Notes: generated by a model from the sequence alone, not told the origin. 64,000 nt of DNA from Closterium sp. Naga37s-1 (GCA_947471745.1 CANJKZ010000174.1:286001-350000); one strand, 5' to 3'. Positions 22,430-34,873 are shown, counted from the first letter of the stretch. Program-made: numbers and translations.

Positions 22430-25400
22430 CTTGCACACCTTTACGCTTGACTCAGGTGCTTCCCGCTGTTTCTTTGGCGACAGTACCACCCTCACTCCAC
22501 TCCCTGCACCTGTTCCGGTCAGACTGGCTGACCCCTCACGGGGGCCAGTTCTTGCCCGTTCCTCCACTGTTCTCCCGTGTCCGGCGGTTGCGTCCGGCTC
22601 ACTGTCAGGTCTTCACCTCCCCTCGTTCTCTACGAACTTGGTGAGTACCGCTGCCCTCCAGGATGCGATGGTCACTACCACCACTCCTGGGGGTTAGCGT
22701 GTGTCGATCTGCACGTGTACACGGACGGGCCGTCACCTGGCCACGTTCACCCGTCGGCCTGGGTCGAGTCTCTACACACTGACTACTGAGCCTCCTCATG
22801 TAGCTGCGTCTGCCCAGGTGTCCGCGTCATGTCCGGTAGCACCCCCCTGCTCGTGTCGCCTCCTGTCGCACCAGACTCTCCTGAGGCACCACCGCCTTGG
22901 TCACCCCTCCCTTCCACGCCTTCGTGGCATGCACTCCCGCCTCCTTGTTTCTGGTCTTCCCAGGTCTCTGCCCCCCCTCCTGCCCTCGCCTGCCCCGCCC
23001 TGCCTTCCTTGCATAGAGGGGCGGCAGCGCGCCGCTCCTCACTCCTCCTCGTTTCCCCCGACGACTGCTCCCCTGCAGACCGTTTCACCACGGTCTTCCC
23101 CTTGCGCAGCAAGGGTGAGGTCCCTGATGTCTTGATCCCTTGGATCCGCGCAGTCCATCTCCAGCTCCGCGAGCGGTTCCGCGAGGACCTTCCTGTCCTG
23201 CGTCTGCACTCTGACAGAGGTGGTGAGTTCTCCTCCAACCTCTTCCCAGACTTTTGTCGTGGGGAGGGCATCCTCCATTCGTTCACGAATCCGGACTCCC
23301 CGCAGCAAAATGGGATTGCTGAGCACCGCATTGGCTTAGTCATGGAGGTTGCTCGTATCATGCGGCTTCTCCCCATTTTCTGTGGCCGTTTGCAGTCCGG
23401 TACGCTGCGCATCAGCTCAACCTCTGGCCCCGTGTCTCCTTGCCTGAGACCTCGCCTACACTGCGTTGGACGGGGAAGGTTGGCGATGCGTCAGTGTTCC
23501 GGGTCTAGGGCTCTTGTGCCTTTGTTCGTGATACTTCCACGGACAAGCTCTCCTCCCGCGCTATTCCCTGCGTCTTCATTGGCTTTCCCCCTGACGCGCC
23601 TGGCTGTCACTTTTACCACCCCACCTCGTGCCGTGTCCTCTCCTCTCAGGATGTCACGTTTGACGAGTCGGTACCCTTTTACCATCTCTTCCCTTACCGG
23701 ACTGACCCTCTCCCCCCCCCCCCCCTCCGATAGACCCCCTCCCCCCTCAGAGTCGTGCTCCCTCAGGTGTGTCTCACGTAGACCCACTCCCTGGGACTGT
23801 GCCTGTCCAGGTCGCTGTAGACTCAGGTGCTGCTAGAGGTGCTGTGTCTGGGGGTGCTGCAACTGGGGGTGCTGCGTCTGGGGGTTCTGCGCCTACGAGT
23901 GCAGAGCCTGGGGGTGCGGAGCCTGCGGGTGTGGAGCCTGGGGGTGGTGAGTCTAAGGGTGCGGAGTCTGGGGGTGCTGAGCCTGGGGGTGCGGAGCCTG
24001 GGGGTGTTGAGCCTGCGGGTGCGGAGCCTGGGGGTGCTGAGCCTGGGGGTGCGGATCCTGGGGGTACTGAGCCTGCGGGTGCGAAGCCTGGGGGTGCTGA
24101 GTCTGAGGGTGCGGAGTCTCGGGGTGCTGAGCCTCGGCGTACTGCGTCTGCTAGAGGTCCTGTGGGTGCCTCGCCACGACTATCACCCCGCCGGGAGCCT
24201 CTCTCATTGCAGCAGCTGCGCGAGTGGTTTGCTCAGTGCACACGCCTTAGATGTGGAGCTGCAGGAGCTGGAGGCTCTGCCGCTGGAGGCACTAGAGCTG
24301 GAGGTGCTGGAGCTACTAGTCTTGGAGGTGCTGGAGTTACTACTGGAGCTAGAGGTACCGGAGGTGCTTGAGCTGCTAGTCCTGGAGGTGCTCGTACTAG
24401 AGGTACTGGAGCTGCCGGGGCTGATGGTGTTGGAGGTGCTGGAGCTGGAGACCCTGGAGCCGGAGGCATTGGCGCCGGAGGCGCTGGAGCTGGAGGTGCT
24501 GGGGGTGGAGGCGCTGGAGCTGGAGGCACTAGGACTGGAGGCGCTGGAGCTGGAGGCGCTGGAGCTGTCGACCCAAGAGCTGAAGACCCTGGAGCTGGAG
24601 GCGCTGGCGCTGGGGGTGCTGGAGCTGGCCGTACTGGTGCTAGAGGCACTGTGCAGCGGCGACCGTTTTACATTTCGCTGCCACCGTCGTCTCTGCCGCC
24701 ACCTGACTCGGTCCTTCGCCATGTTCTTAGTCTCCCGTCTTCTACTGGCCTTCCTCCTAGCTTACTAAGTCCACCGCCTCACCAGTCGCAGCCACAGTTA
24801 CACCCATGCTCCCCACTGCCTGCTCCTTCTCCTTACGCTGAGCAGACAGACTCTCTTACAGAGCGTCGTGAGCCTGGGTCTCGTCTTGCCTAACCTGTTC
24901 GCACTGGTCGTCGTGTTCCTCGTCCGCGTCCTCCTCCTGTTCCCGGCACTCACATTATGGCACTTCGTCCTTCCTCTGTTCCACTGCGAGTTCCTCTGCC
25001 ATCTCCTCCTGCGTCCTCTCTTGCTGACAGTCCGGACACTGAGTCTGACTTAGTTTGTGCTGCCAGTCCTACTGTCCCGCATCTTCTAGCCACTATTGTC
25101 ACTGACCCTTCATTTGAGTCCACTGCTGCATCTGCCCTCGTTGCTGAGCTTGTTGAATTTGCCGCCGCCTGTCGTCTAGACTACGCCACTAGTCTTGTTG
25201 CTGAGTCTGAGTCCTCCGTCCATCGGGGGTGAGTGTGCTCTTGGCACGGACGTCCTTCAGGACAGGCAGTAGGACTTTGAGTGTCTTGCATCTGCTGTAC
25301 CTCATCTCGTGGCCATGCTGCTTGCCCCTGAGGGAGACACGGATGCACCAGACATCCCGACCCCGCGCTCTTACGCAGAGGCGATTACGGGTCCCTACTC

Positions 25401-27000
25401 CTCTCAGTGGCCGACAGCCATGGACGCAGAGATGGCATCCTGGAAGTCTATAGGCACTTACGTCGACGCAGTTCCCCCTTCTCGGGCGAACATAGTCGAT
25501 GGCATGTGGATTTTCAGGGTGAAGCGGCCGCCGGGTTCTCCGCCTGTCTTCAAGGCTCGTTACGTTGCACAAGGCTTTAGTCAGCGACAGGGAGTTGACT
25601 TCTTCCACACCTTCTCCCCTACCCCGAAGATGACCACTCTTCGGGTGCTGCTACACGTCGCAGCTCAGCGTGACTACGAGCTGTACTCTCTTGACTTCAG
25701 CACAGCTTTCTTACAGGGCAGCCTGCACGAGGAGATCTAGCTGCGCCGCCCACCTGGCTTGACTGGGTCGTTTCCTGCAGGTACCCAGTGGAGCCTCCGT
25801 CGGCTAATCTACGGTCTCCGTCAGGCGCCTCGCGAGTGGCACGACACACTGAGGACGACACTTGCGGCTCTTGGGTTTGCTCCTTCGACTGCTGAACCGT
25901 CGCTGTTTCTACGCACCGACACTTCGCTGCTGCCGTTCTACGTCCTTGTGTACGTCGACGACCTGGTCTGTGCCACTGCTGACACTGAGGCACTGACCCT
26001 TGTGAAGTCGGAGCTGCAGAAGAGACACACCTGCACTGACCTGGGTGAGCTGCGCAGCTATCTTGGCTTGCAGATCACTTGGGACAGAGCACGGCGCACC
26101 ATCACCCTGACTCAGTCACACATGGTGCACCATGTCCTTCAGCGCTTCGGCTTCCGGTACTCCTCGCCACAGTCCACTCCTCTGCCTACCGGTCACTCGC
26201 TCTCAGCTCCACCTTCGGACAAGTCCGTAGAGCCGAGTGGCCTGTATCCAGAGCTTGTGGGCTGCCTCATGTACCTAATGACCTGCACTCGACCTGACCT
26301 TGCCTACCCTCTTAGCATCATAGCACGCTACGTTGCGCCCGGGAGACAACGACCAGAGCACTGGGAGGCCGCTAAGAGGGTGTTGCGCTACTTGTGCAGT
26401 ACTTCGGGCATGGGGCTCATGCTTGGAGGACGGGGTCCAGTTGTCGTCACTGGTCACGCAGACGCTTCTTGGGTTGACGACTTGGCTACGCAGCGGTCGT
26501 CACAGGGTTACACCTTCAGCCTTGGCTCCGGCTCTGTTTCGTGGCGGTCTACCCGCTCGTCTTCTGTTCTCAGTTCCAGTTGTGAGGCTGAGATCTACGC
26601 AGGGGCCATAGCTGCACAGGAGTTACGCTGGCTCACCTACCTGCTGACCGACTTGGGAGAGCGGCCTCGTTCTTCTCCAGTTCTGTACGTAGACAACAAG
26701 GCCATGATTGCATTGTGTCAGGAGCACAGACTTGAGCACAGAACGAAGCACATCACTTTGTGTTACTTCCTTGCTCGAGAGTTGCAGCAGCGTGGTCAGC
26801 TTCGTCTTGCTTACGTGGCCACTCGGGCCAACACTACTGATATATTCACCAAGGCACTTCAGTCTGGTGATCATCAGCGTTTCTGTACTGTTTTAGGCCT
26901 TGTGCCTACTTTGCCCCACTTGCTCACTGCGCGACTTTGCTTGTACTACTGTGATATAAACATATACATATATACCTGCATGCTTACTCTTGCTAGGCTA
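22430..27000 (+). CDS. copia B pol region (fossil, broken)
   Basis: Protease (HTFTLDSGASRCFF), integrase fragments, a minisatellite linker (about 23850-24640), reverse transcriptase (GVDFFHTFSPTPKMTTLRVLL, then FYVLVYVDDLVC) and RNase H (VTGHADASWVDD) are all visible in copia order. The reverse transcriptase-RNase H part is the best preserved. Confidence 0.82.
23830..24640 (+). repeat. minisatellite linker, copia B
   Basis: About twenty units of GGGGGTGCGGAGCCT type, then GCTGGAGCTGGAGGC type. The position matches the linker of copia A but copy number and order differ. Confidence 0.85.
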
Positions 27001-27141
27001 TGATCACTGTACGGTTTGTTCTTTTTTATATAACTCTGCATGTGAACTGGCCTTGTGGCCATTTGCTTGTGCTCGGAATGTGTGGTGACTTCGTGATCCA
27101 CCATGAGCTTGCTTTGCTTTTCTTGACTGGTTGACAACACT

Positions 27142-27848
27142 CCGCCTACCCAAATGCCCCTCCAAGTGCAACCACGAAACTTGATTGGTTTGGTGCAAAA
27201 AAGTTTTCCACAATTGCAAGTTCAGCAGCAGGTCAGCCTAGTTCGATGGATGAGATGAGAAAACCCGTTTGAAACCAAGCCTCGTGTGGTTGAAAAGCAC
27301 CCAACCTGAAATCGACGGCCTGATGATCTAGATTTTTCCTTGGATTATACGCCACATCTCATAACGCGGATTATTGGGAGAAGCTATTAGTGCATATCAG
27401 TAAGTCGTACAAGTGCAACAAGTGCCATTTTACAAGAATCAGAAAACTTGGAACTTTGCAAAAGCCAGCTCAAGTCAAGAACTAGAATCTGGTTGCGCAT
27501 AAGAAGGGGTGGTGGGGAGGGGGAGGGGGAGGGAAAGGACAGCAAGGTTCAACAAACTGTTGGGCGCCAAAATCTGAGAGGGAACAGGAAGATAGACTCT
27601 GTGAAGCTGACATGGTTAGCGAAGGTGACAGATCAAGTGGAAAGGGACAAAACCACGGAGGGTTGGTGGGTGAGGGAGGGATGGGGAGGGGGAGGGGGAA
27701 AGGTATCGGGAGGCGGAAGGGCAAGAGTGAAAATAGGAGCGTGCAAAAGTGAACAGGAATAGCAAGATTACTGTAAATCAAGTCGACTCACTTAGCTCTG
27801 TTGCAATATGCCTGGTCTGCTCCCTCACTCCTTCAGATTGCTTGCCTT
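27142..27848. other. 3' flank of the mTERF gene; no gene seen
   Basis: Non-coding DNA between copia B and the mTERF stop codon, probably including the mTERF 3' untranslated region. It includes a purine-rich stretch (about 27505-27540 and 27660-27720, GGGGAGGGGGAGGGG type). I see no convincing frame. Confidence 0.5.
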
Positions 27849-29270
27849 TCACATGCAAGTCCCATGCTCCTGTTCGTCCCTCCGATCACTTCCCCTTCCT
27901 TCCACCCTACACACATCACCATACAGCCGCTCAAAGTCCTCATCCTTCAGCCGCAGCACAAAGCTCAGGCTCACATGCAGCCCGGCCCGAGCCACACCCC
28001 CGAGCCTCGGCCGAATCCGCCGAGGCAAACTGTACCCGAAATACTGTGGGTGCTGAACCGCCTCGTCAATACCCCTCCCCACTTCTTCCAGGTACTGTAG
28101 CTTTGGCATTAGGTTATTATTCCAGCTGTAATTGAAGAGATGAGGGAATTTTTTAACCATGTCAATAGTAAGGTGGGGTGGAATGCCATAACTGTCAAAT
28201 GCAGCAATTGAGGGGAGAATTCGTTTGGTAGTGGAAAGTCCAAGGATCGATGGGTTGGCTCGGATGAGTTTCGCAGGCTTGGCGATTCCCGAACCAAGCC
28301 AGAAGGTTAGCGTCGGTTGGAGGTTCTCTGGGATGGAGTAGGTTAGGCAGCGTGGGTGGCGTGAGATCACCACAGGGATGTCGCGTGATTGGTCGAGTCC
28401 CCATGCTTTCACCAGGTGGGAAATTGTCGGGCAGATATTGTCTTCAATACTCAGCCCAAGGAGCTGCGGGCAGGCAGACAAAACTTTCCCAGTCAAGCCG
28501 GGTTTGACGCCAACGGAGGTGAGGTAATCTGCCATGGCTCGGGCAGTTGAAGGCGGGTAGAACAAAAGTTTGGGGAAGGAGGAGAGGGCCTTTCCGGTGT
28601 CTATCCCCAAACCCTGAAGGAAGATTATTCTTTCCATTGCCACGTCAGCAGGCATCGCATGGTACTGAATCAGAATGCGGGCCATCTTACGTGGCTGCAC
28701 GCCAATATCCGTCAGCATCAGCCGCCATTCCGCCTCGGAGGGACTCAGGTAGGTGAACGAAGACTGGGAAGATTGAAGAGCCGCTGAGCGCCTTGGGGGT
28801 TTAAGCACATCTGACGGACTCACGGCGCGCTTAAAGGCCGACACCGACGACCATTTCCTTCCATCGCCACTGCTGCTGCTGTCACTGCTGCTCCTGCTGC
28901 TGCTCCTCCTATTTCTGCAGCAGCTGCTGCTAATGTAAGAGCGGCAGCCCTTCTGTCTACAAGCCATACGACTGCCGTGCTGGCCATTGTCCAGTGAGTC
29001 CCTTCCGGACCCTCTGAATGCCCCCAGTGCCACCTTGAGCCCGGATTTTACTAGAGTGTTCGGTAGTGCCGATGCGCATCGATTCCCCTCGTTAAAGGAA
29101 CATATTGCACGCCAATCGCGCTCCCCGTCCCGCGCCTGGTTAGGTCTACCAGGCCTGCCGACTGCTGCGGCCTGGCAACGGGTATATCGCGGTAGATTGA
29201 AATGCGTCAACATGAAACGTGTCGAAGTGAAACGGGTGGAGGAGAAACTTCCCGACAAGTCACCAGCCAT
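27849..29270 (-). CDS. mTERF-family organellar nucleic-acid-binding protein
   Basis: A 473-aa frame from the first in-frame ATG at 29270; later ATGs (for example MACRQKGCRSYISSSCC, about residue 101) are possible starts. The N-terminal ~180 residues are Ser/Arg-rich with few acids, as in a plastid or mitochondrial transit peptide, and include a poly-Ser tract. The rest is a run of about six mTERF repeats marked by FPKLLFYPP, CPQLLGLSI, HPRCLTYSI, NPSILGLST, FPHLFNYSW and HPQYFGYSLPRRIRPR. The end, RLKDEDFERLYG, is also typical. Known role: nuclear-encoded proteins that bind organellar DNA or RNA and act in transcription termination, splicing or stability. Which organelle or subfamily cannot be told from sequence alone. 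No intron is needed. Confidence 0.87.
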   Translation of the reverse strand: MAGDLSGSFSSTRFTSTRFMLTHFNLPRYTRCQAAAVGRPGRPNQARDGERDWRAICSFNEGNRCASALPNTLVKSGLKVALGAFRGSGRDSLDNGQHGSRMACRQKGCRSYISSSCCRNRRSSSRSSSDSSSSGDGRKWSSVSAFKRAVSPSDVLKPPRRSAALQSSQSSFTYLSPSEAEWRLMLTDIGVQPRKMARILIQYHAMPADVAMERIIFLQGLGIDTGKALSSFPKLLFYPPSTARAMADYLTSVGVKPGLTGKVLSACPQLLGLSIEDNICPTISHLVKAWGLDQSRDIPVVISRHPRCLTYSIPENLQPTLTFWLGSGIAKPAKLIRANPSILGLSTTKRILPSIAAFDSYGIPPHLTIDMVKKFPHLFNYSWNNNLMPKLQYLEEVGRGIDEAVQHPQYFGYSLPRRIRPRLGGVARAGLHVSLSFVLRLKDEDFERLYGDVCRVEGRGSDRRDEQEHGTCM

Positions 29271-29790
29271 CCCGAATGATAAAAAATGGGTGAGGACACC
29301 AGTTATTTCCTCTGAAAGCTGGTCCGTTTCAGATGCGTACTGACGGAATAAGGGACTATATCGAAGGACATGGCTAAGCAGGTAGTCACGAAACACGCGC
29401 CATCAGGGCGGGTCATCCGCTCTCAGAAGCGGAAATGCGACAATGGCTGGTGGTAGTGGCAATTTTGAAAGGACACAAGTCGGGTGTATCATTTAGACGC
29501 ACTAACACCTTCGCGCGTTTCCATAGAGGACATCCCCATTCAAGGAGGTCGAAACCTCCATGTTTGGTAGTTGTATCTGTAAATTAAATGCATCAGCATG
29601 TGAAACTGATTGGAAGGTAGAGGCTCTCCCACCCACCATGTAAGAGATAGCATGTGTCAATTTATCCGCATATGAGATAGGAGAGACGGAAAATGCAACG
29701 AACAATGAATATAATTGTCACATGACTACGGAAGAGAATGAAGCCTCATGTGTACAATGTAATGATTTACATAGTTAAGTAACCACCCCA
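29271..29790. other. upstream region of mTERF gene; no gene seen
   Basis: AT-richer than the neighbours. Probable mTERF leader and promoter region; I cannot point to a clear TATA box. No coding region is supported. Confidence 0.4.
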
Positions 29791-29791
29791 G

Positions 29792-30070
29792 CAGTCCCCT
29801 AGATTCGTTTTGGGGCACGCTGATCGATCAGCGTGCACCCCTCTTGGAACTCTGACTGTAAGCGTTGCCTCAATTTTTTAGGCTGAAAATTCAGACAACA
29901 CAAAATTTCAACGCTGAACTTTCAGCGCTGCATTCAAAATTTAAGCTGATCAGCTGTGGTGTCGTCCGAGGTGCAGCGCGCTGCGAGCTATGCGATGGCA
30001 AGGAATCTTGCCAACGGTGCCTGCTGCGCAGCCGCAATTGGTTGGAATTGAAGCTGATATCAGCATTCCT
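29792..30070. mobile_element. palindrome-rich remnant resembling a hAT end
   Basis: The left edge reads CAGTCCCCTAGATTCGTTTTGG, close to the start of the hAT element at 57096 (CAGGGCCTCAGATTCGTTTT; the AGATTCGTTTTGG core is shared). A perfect 22-bp palindrome follows at 29817-29838 (GCACGCTGATC and its mirror). Further CTGA..TCAG inverted pairs occur near 29880, 29910, 29945 and 30050, like the subterminal CACTGAT..ATCAGGGTT motifs of that hAT. I found no matching right terminus or target duplication. Confidence 0.45.
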
Positions 30071-30185
30071 GTACCAACCCGACTGTGCGGTGCCGCGCTC
30101 GGGAAGCTTTGGTTTCCCGCCCATGAATGACGGTGTTAGTGCTACACGCCGCCAGGCTGGCGGAAATATCAAATTGTATTTGTTC

Positions 30186-30314
30186 TGTCAAACTATATAT
30201 TTGTGTTCTCTCTAGGCTATAGTGGGTTAGCCTACAAGGGGTACAACACTTCAGGGTTAGTACTTGTACCCAACTCATTAATAGTTTATTTATTCCTGCA
30301 CAGTTATTCTGACA
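30186..30314 (+). repeat. left LTR of copia C
   Basis: A 129-bp repeat, TGTCAAACTATATAT to TTATTCTGACA. It shares GGGGTACAACAC and TAGTACTTGTACCCAACT with the LTRs of copias A and B. Confidence 0.82.
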
Positions 30315-30369
30315 TGGTATTCAGAGCAGGAAACCTGTTAAGTTTTTAGGGCCCACCGATAGTTTCGCT

Positions 30370-33300
30370 CGTTCCTGCCCGAAGCGCCACTCTCCCGTGT
30401 CCAGCGGCTCCCTTTGGGTTTCTCACAGGTTACTACACCCCCTTGTTCTCTAGGAACCTGGTGGGTGTCAGTCACCTCCACGAACTCGGAGTTGTCACTA
30501 CTTTCCTACTGCACGAGCCTGTTGCATCCTGCACAGTCGGTGCCACTGGGGCGCCTCTGGCCACTTTCCACAGGGAGCCGGGCTCAGGTCTGTACTCACT
30601 ACACACTGGGTCAGGTCAGGTCAGGTAGCTGCTGTGTCGTGCGACTATCGGTCACTCACCCACCCGTCGGTCCTCTGGCACCACCATCTCGGTCACCCGT
30701 CGTTCCCACGTCTCAGTAGGATGGTACGTCACCGTCTGGTCTCAGGTCTCCCAGAGTCGCTTGCCCCGCTTCCTCGCTCGCCTGCGCCGCCGTGCAATCC
30801 CTGCGTCGAGGGTCGGCAGCGCGCTTCCCCTCACTCCTCCTCGTTCCCCCCCACCACGACTCCCTTACATACCCTGCACTTGGACGTCTGGGGCCCCTCC
30901 CCAGTCCTTGGCCCACATCAGGAGCGCTACTTCCTGATTGTGGTCGAGGACTACTCCCGCTACACCACGGTTTTCCCCTTGCGATGGAAGGCCGACGTGC
31001 CTACCGCCCTTGAGCCGTGGCTACTAGCAAGGGGTGGCGCCCGGGGCCTGTGTGAGCTCCGCCTACACTCGGACCGTGGTGAGTTTCGCCTGGAGACGTT
31101 CTGTCAGGGTCGGGGGATCATCCAGTCTTACATGCTACCAGACTCGCCGCTGCAGAACGAGGTAGCCGAGTGATGCATCGGCCTGGTCATGGAGGTTGCC
31201 CGGACCTCCATGTGCCATGCTGGTGCCCCCTAGTTCTTGTGGCCTCAGGCAGTCTGCTACGCCGCGCACCAGCTGAACTTGTGGCCTAGGGACGCACGGC
31301 CACGGGTGACGCCGATCTTCCTTTGGACAGGCTTTCCGGGCGTAGCAGCTACTACTGCGTCTAGGGTTGTCTGGCTCACGTTCGCGCCCCTGGCGCGAAC
31401 AAGTTGTCTGCACGCACTCGTGCCTGCGTCTTTCTTGGCTTCCCACTCGACGCCTCAGGCTAGGTGTTCTACGACCCAGTCACCCACCAGTTCTTTGCCT
31501 CTCAGGACGTCACTTTCGACGAGTCGGTCAGTTACTACAGGAGTCGCCCACACAGAGGTTTTGAGGCCTTTTCCTCCCCGCTGTTCCTCACCCTTGAGCC
31601 CCCCCTAGTCGCCCCAGTAGCCCCACCCCCTTCGCGTCCTGCCCCATCAGGTGTGTCGCACGTCACTCCGCAGTCTTCCCCCCCGCAGCGTCCAGTCCCT
31701 GTCGTGTCTGGGGGTGCAGGAGGTGCAGTTGCGGAGGGTGAGGGTACTGGGGCTGCTGGAGCCCGTGGTGCCAGCTCTGGAGGTGCAGGGGGTGTGAGAG
31801 TGGAGACCACTCCTAAGAAGGACATGGCTGTCTCGACTCAGCGGCCTCGCCCCGCCTCACCCCCTGGCTTCCCGTCTGTTCCGTAGTTCCCTCCTCGTTC
31901 GCCTCCGCGGCCGGTCGCTGCGGAGCCTGGGGGTGTTCCTGCAGGAGGCACTGGAGTCCCTGGGGGTGTTGTCGGTGGAGGTTCTGGTTCTGGGGGTGCT
32001 GGAGCCGGAGACACGAGCACTGTGACGCCTACGCCGTGCACTGTAAGTTTCCTGACCCGAGTGCAGCGTTTGGAGAGGTTGGAGAGGGAGGAGCGGGAGC
32101 AGTTTGAGAGGGCACAGCAGCAGCAGCAGCAGCAGCAGCAGTCTCAGTCGGAGTGTCTGGAGAGAGTAGATGAGGAGTCATGGCCGCAGCAGCAGCAACA
32201 ACAGTCTCACTCGGAGCATCAGGAGAGGGTAGAGGAGGAGTCACGGCAGCAGCAGCACCAGCAGTAGTAGCAGTCTCAGTCGGAGCATCAGGAGAGAGTA
32301 GAGGAGGAGTCATTGCCGCACCAGGAGAGAGTAGAGGAGGAGTCACAGCAGCAGCAGCAGTCTCGGTCGGAGTGTCAGGAGAGAATAGAGGAGTCACGGA
32401 AGCAGCAGCAGCAGCAACAACAGTCTCAGTCGGAGCGTCAGGAGAGAGTCGAGGAGGAGTCACGATTGCCGCAGCAGGTGCAGTTGCAGCCACAGCAGGA
32501 GAGAGTAGAGCAGGAGTCCCGCCCGCATCAGCAGGTGCAGTTGCGGCCGCACCAGGAGAGGGTAGAGCAGGAGTCCTGGCTGCACCAGGAGAGGGTAGAG
32601 CAGGAGTCCTGGCCGCACCAGCAAGTGTTGTTGCAGCCACAGAAGGAGAGAGTCGAGGAGGAGCCACAGGAGCAGCAGGGGGGGCAGGTGCCGCAGCAGT
32701 AGTCGCCAGAGGAGGTGGAGCAGCAGCGACTTAGAGACCTGACCGACTTAGCACCTGCACGCTTTGTTCGTGGTCCCCTACCGTCCCCTCCTGTTCCCCC
32801 TTTCGAGTCCCTTTCCTCGTCCCAGTGGACTCGTCGTTCTCCCCTCAGTCGTGCTGTGTCCCTAGAGCCTCGCCGGTCCCGTTACCGTGCCGACGGCCTG
32901 TTTCACCTTGTTCTTCGCTCTCGTGTTCCACCTCCTCCTGTCCTTCCACAGCCTCCTGAGTCGTCCCTCACTGTGTTTCACGACCCGTTGTCCGACTACC
33001 TCTGTGCCTCTCGTCCTGTTGTCTCCCGTGTATTGTCCGCGTTGGTCACGCACCCGACTGCACCGCTGTCATCTGTCTCGGCACTTGTTACCACTGTCGT
33101 TGGCTTTGTCTCTTCCCACCGCCTTGACTACGCCGCTCACTTGGTGAGTGGCCCTGCTCGTTCTCCATTCTTTGGGGGTGCTCTTGTTTTTCCCTTGGAG
33201 GTCCTTGAGGACAGGCAGTTCGAGCTTGGTTTCCTTGCGGCCGCTGTTCCTCATCTCTGCGCCATGTTGCTTGCCACTGAGGGGGATCCAGACGCTCTTG

Positions 33301-34873
33301 ACATCCCGATCCCTCGCAATCACGTTGAGGTGGTCTCGGGACCCTGGGCTTTGTACTGGATAGCAGCTGAGGAGGCAGAGATGGCATCTTATAGGTCCAC
33401 AGGCACCTACGTCGACGCCGTCTCACCACCTGGGGCGAACGTTCTCAGTGGCATGTGGCTCTACAAGGTGAAGCGGCCGCCTGGAGCACCACCGGTGTTC
33501 AAGGCGCGCTACATGGCGAGAGGCTTCAGTCAGCGAGAGGGGGTAGACTTCTTTCAGACCTTCGCTCCCACCCCAAAGATGACCACTCTTCGGGTGTTGC
33601 TGCATATTGCAGCACAGCGGACTATGAGTTGCACTCCTTGGACTTTTCGACTGCGTTCCTTCAGGGGAGCCTGCACGAGCTGATCTGGCTGTGTCGTCCG
33701 CCTGGCTTCACCAGCTCTTTCCGTCCTAGGACCCAGTGGCAGCTGCGTCAACCGGTCTACGGCCTGCGCTAGGCTCCCCGCGAGTGGCACGACACGCTAC
33801 GTACGACTCTTGCAGCGTTTGACTTCTTTCCGTCATATGCCGACCCGTCGCTGTTCGTCCGCCGTGGCTCGACTCCGTTCTTTGTTCTGGTCTACGTTGA
33901 CGACCTGGTCTTCGCCACTCCCGACCGACACGCACTGGCCTCCGTGAAGGAGGAACTGCAGAGGAGACACACTTGCACTGACCTTGGTGAGCTGCATTGA
34001 TACCTTGGCCTGCAGATCACCAAGGACAGGGCAGCTCGCACCATTACGCTGACTCAGTCGAATATGGTCGAGCAGATCCTCTCGCGGTTTTGCTTCCCGT
34101 TCTCCAAGGTACAGCCCACCCCTCTTGCTGTGGATCATGGGCTCACGGCTCCACCTTCGGACGAGCCATTTGAGTCCACCGGTCCATATCCTGAGCTGGT
34201 GGGTTGTCTCATGTACCTGATGACCTGTACTCACCCAGACCTAGCTTACCCTCTTAGCGTCCTTGCGCGCTTTGTTGCGCATGGGAGACACCGACCTTCC
34301 CACTGGTACGCCGCTAAGATGGTGGCTAAGTATGTGGCGAGTACATCAGGCATGGGACTTGTCCTTGGAGGGAAGCAGCCAGTCACACTTACAAGTTACT
34401 CGGACTCGTCATGGGCCGACGGCGCAGAGTCGCTACGGTATACACACGGCTATTGCTTCAGTCTTGGGACCGGAGCTATTTCGTGGAGGTCAAATCGGGC
34501 GTCGTCAGTCTCTAGTTCCAGCTGTGAGGCAAAGGTGTACGCTGCAGCCATGGCCGCCCAGGAGCTTCGCTGGCTGTCTTTCCTCCTCACCGACCTTGGT
34601 GAGCGGCCTCGCTCTCCCCCAGTCTTGTTCGCCGACAACAGGTCTGCTGTTCTGTTGTGCGAGGAGCCCCGACTGGTTGGGAAGGCGAAGCACATCCAGC
34701 TTCGTTACTTCCTTTTCCGCGAGTTTCAGCAGCATGGCCAGGCCCGCGTGGTCCGTGTGGTCTCTGAGGCCAACACTGCAGATATCTTCACCAAGGCGTT
34801 GCCGCCTTGTGCCCACCAGCGCTTCTGCACCCAGCTAGGCCTTGTGTCTACAGGCCCTCACTTGCTTGCGTAG
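30370..34873 (+). CDS. copia C pol region (fossil, broken)
   Basis: Pieces of protease, integrase (LHLDVWGPSPVLGPH, RYFLIVVEDYSRYTTVFPL), reverse transcriptase (GVDFFQTFAPTPKMTTLRVLL) and RNase H (SYSDSSWADGAE, then VSSSSCEAKVYAAAMAAQEL) are recognisable in order. It ends at LLA before a stop at 34873. Many disruptions. Confidence 0.78.
32050..32702 (+). repeat. Gln/Glu minisatellite linker, copia C
   Basis: About fifteen units of 39-60 bases reading QERVEEES plus CAG-type glutamine runs, between integrase and reverse transcriptase. The core nucleotide unit is GAGAGAGTAGAGGAGGAGTC. The position matches the linkers of copias A and B, but the repeat is unrelated to theirs. Confidence 0.85.

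Larger units (their letters stand above)
20065..27136 (+). mobile_element. copia B: copia LTR retrotransposon, same family as copia A
   Basis: The left LTR is 20065-20196, followed by the primer site TGGTTTCAGAGCAGG, a GC-rich leader, gag, protease, integrase remnants, a repeat linker, reverse transcriptase, RNase H and the family 3' non-coding motif. Flanks ACACT (20060-20064 and 27137-27141) duplicate exactly and fix the ends. Only a remnant of the right LTR can be recognised. Broken, with several disruptions; older-looking than the E dimer. Confidence 0.88.

Noticed and set aside
27448-27762. 104-codon plus-strand frame after copia B
   Set aside because: A purine-rich low-complexity tract makes it open; the composition explains it.
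29817-29838. Rho-independent terminator or host regulatory hairpin
   Set aside because: The nuclear plant context and its place next to a hAT-like edge with further similar palindromes fit a transposon remnant better.
32050-32702. CRISPR-like spaced repeat array
   Set aside because: The units are contiguous, vary in length, keep a reading frame and lie within a copia pol region of a plant genome.
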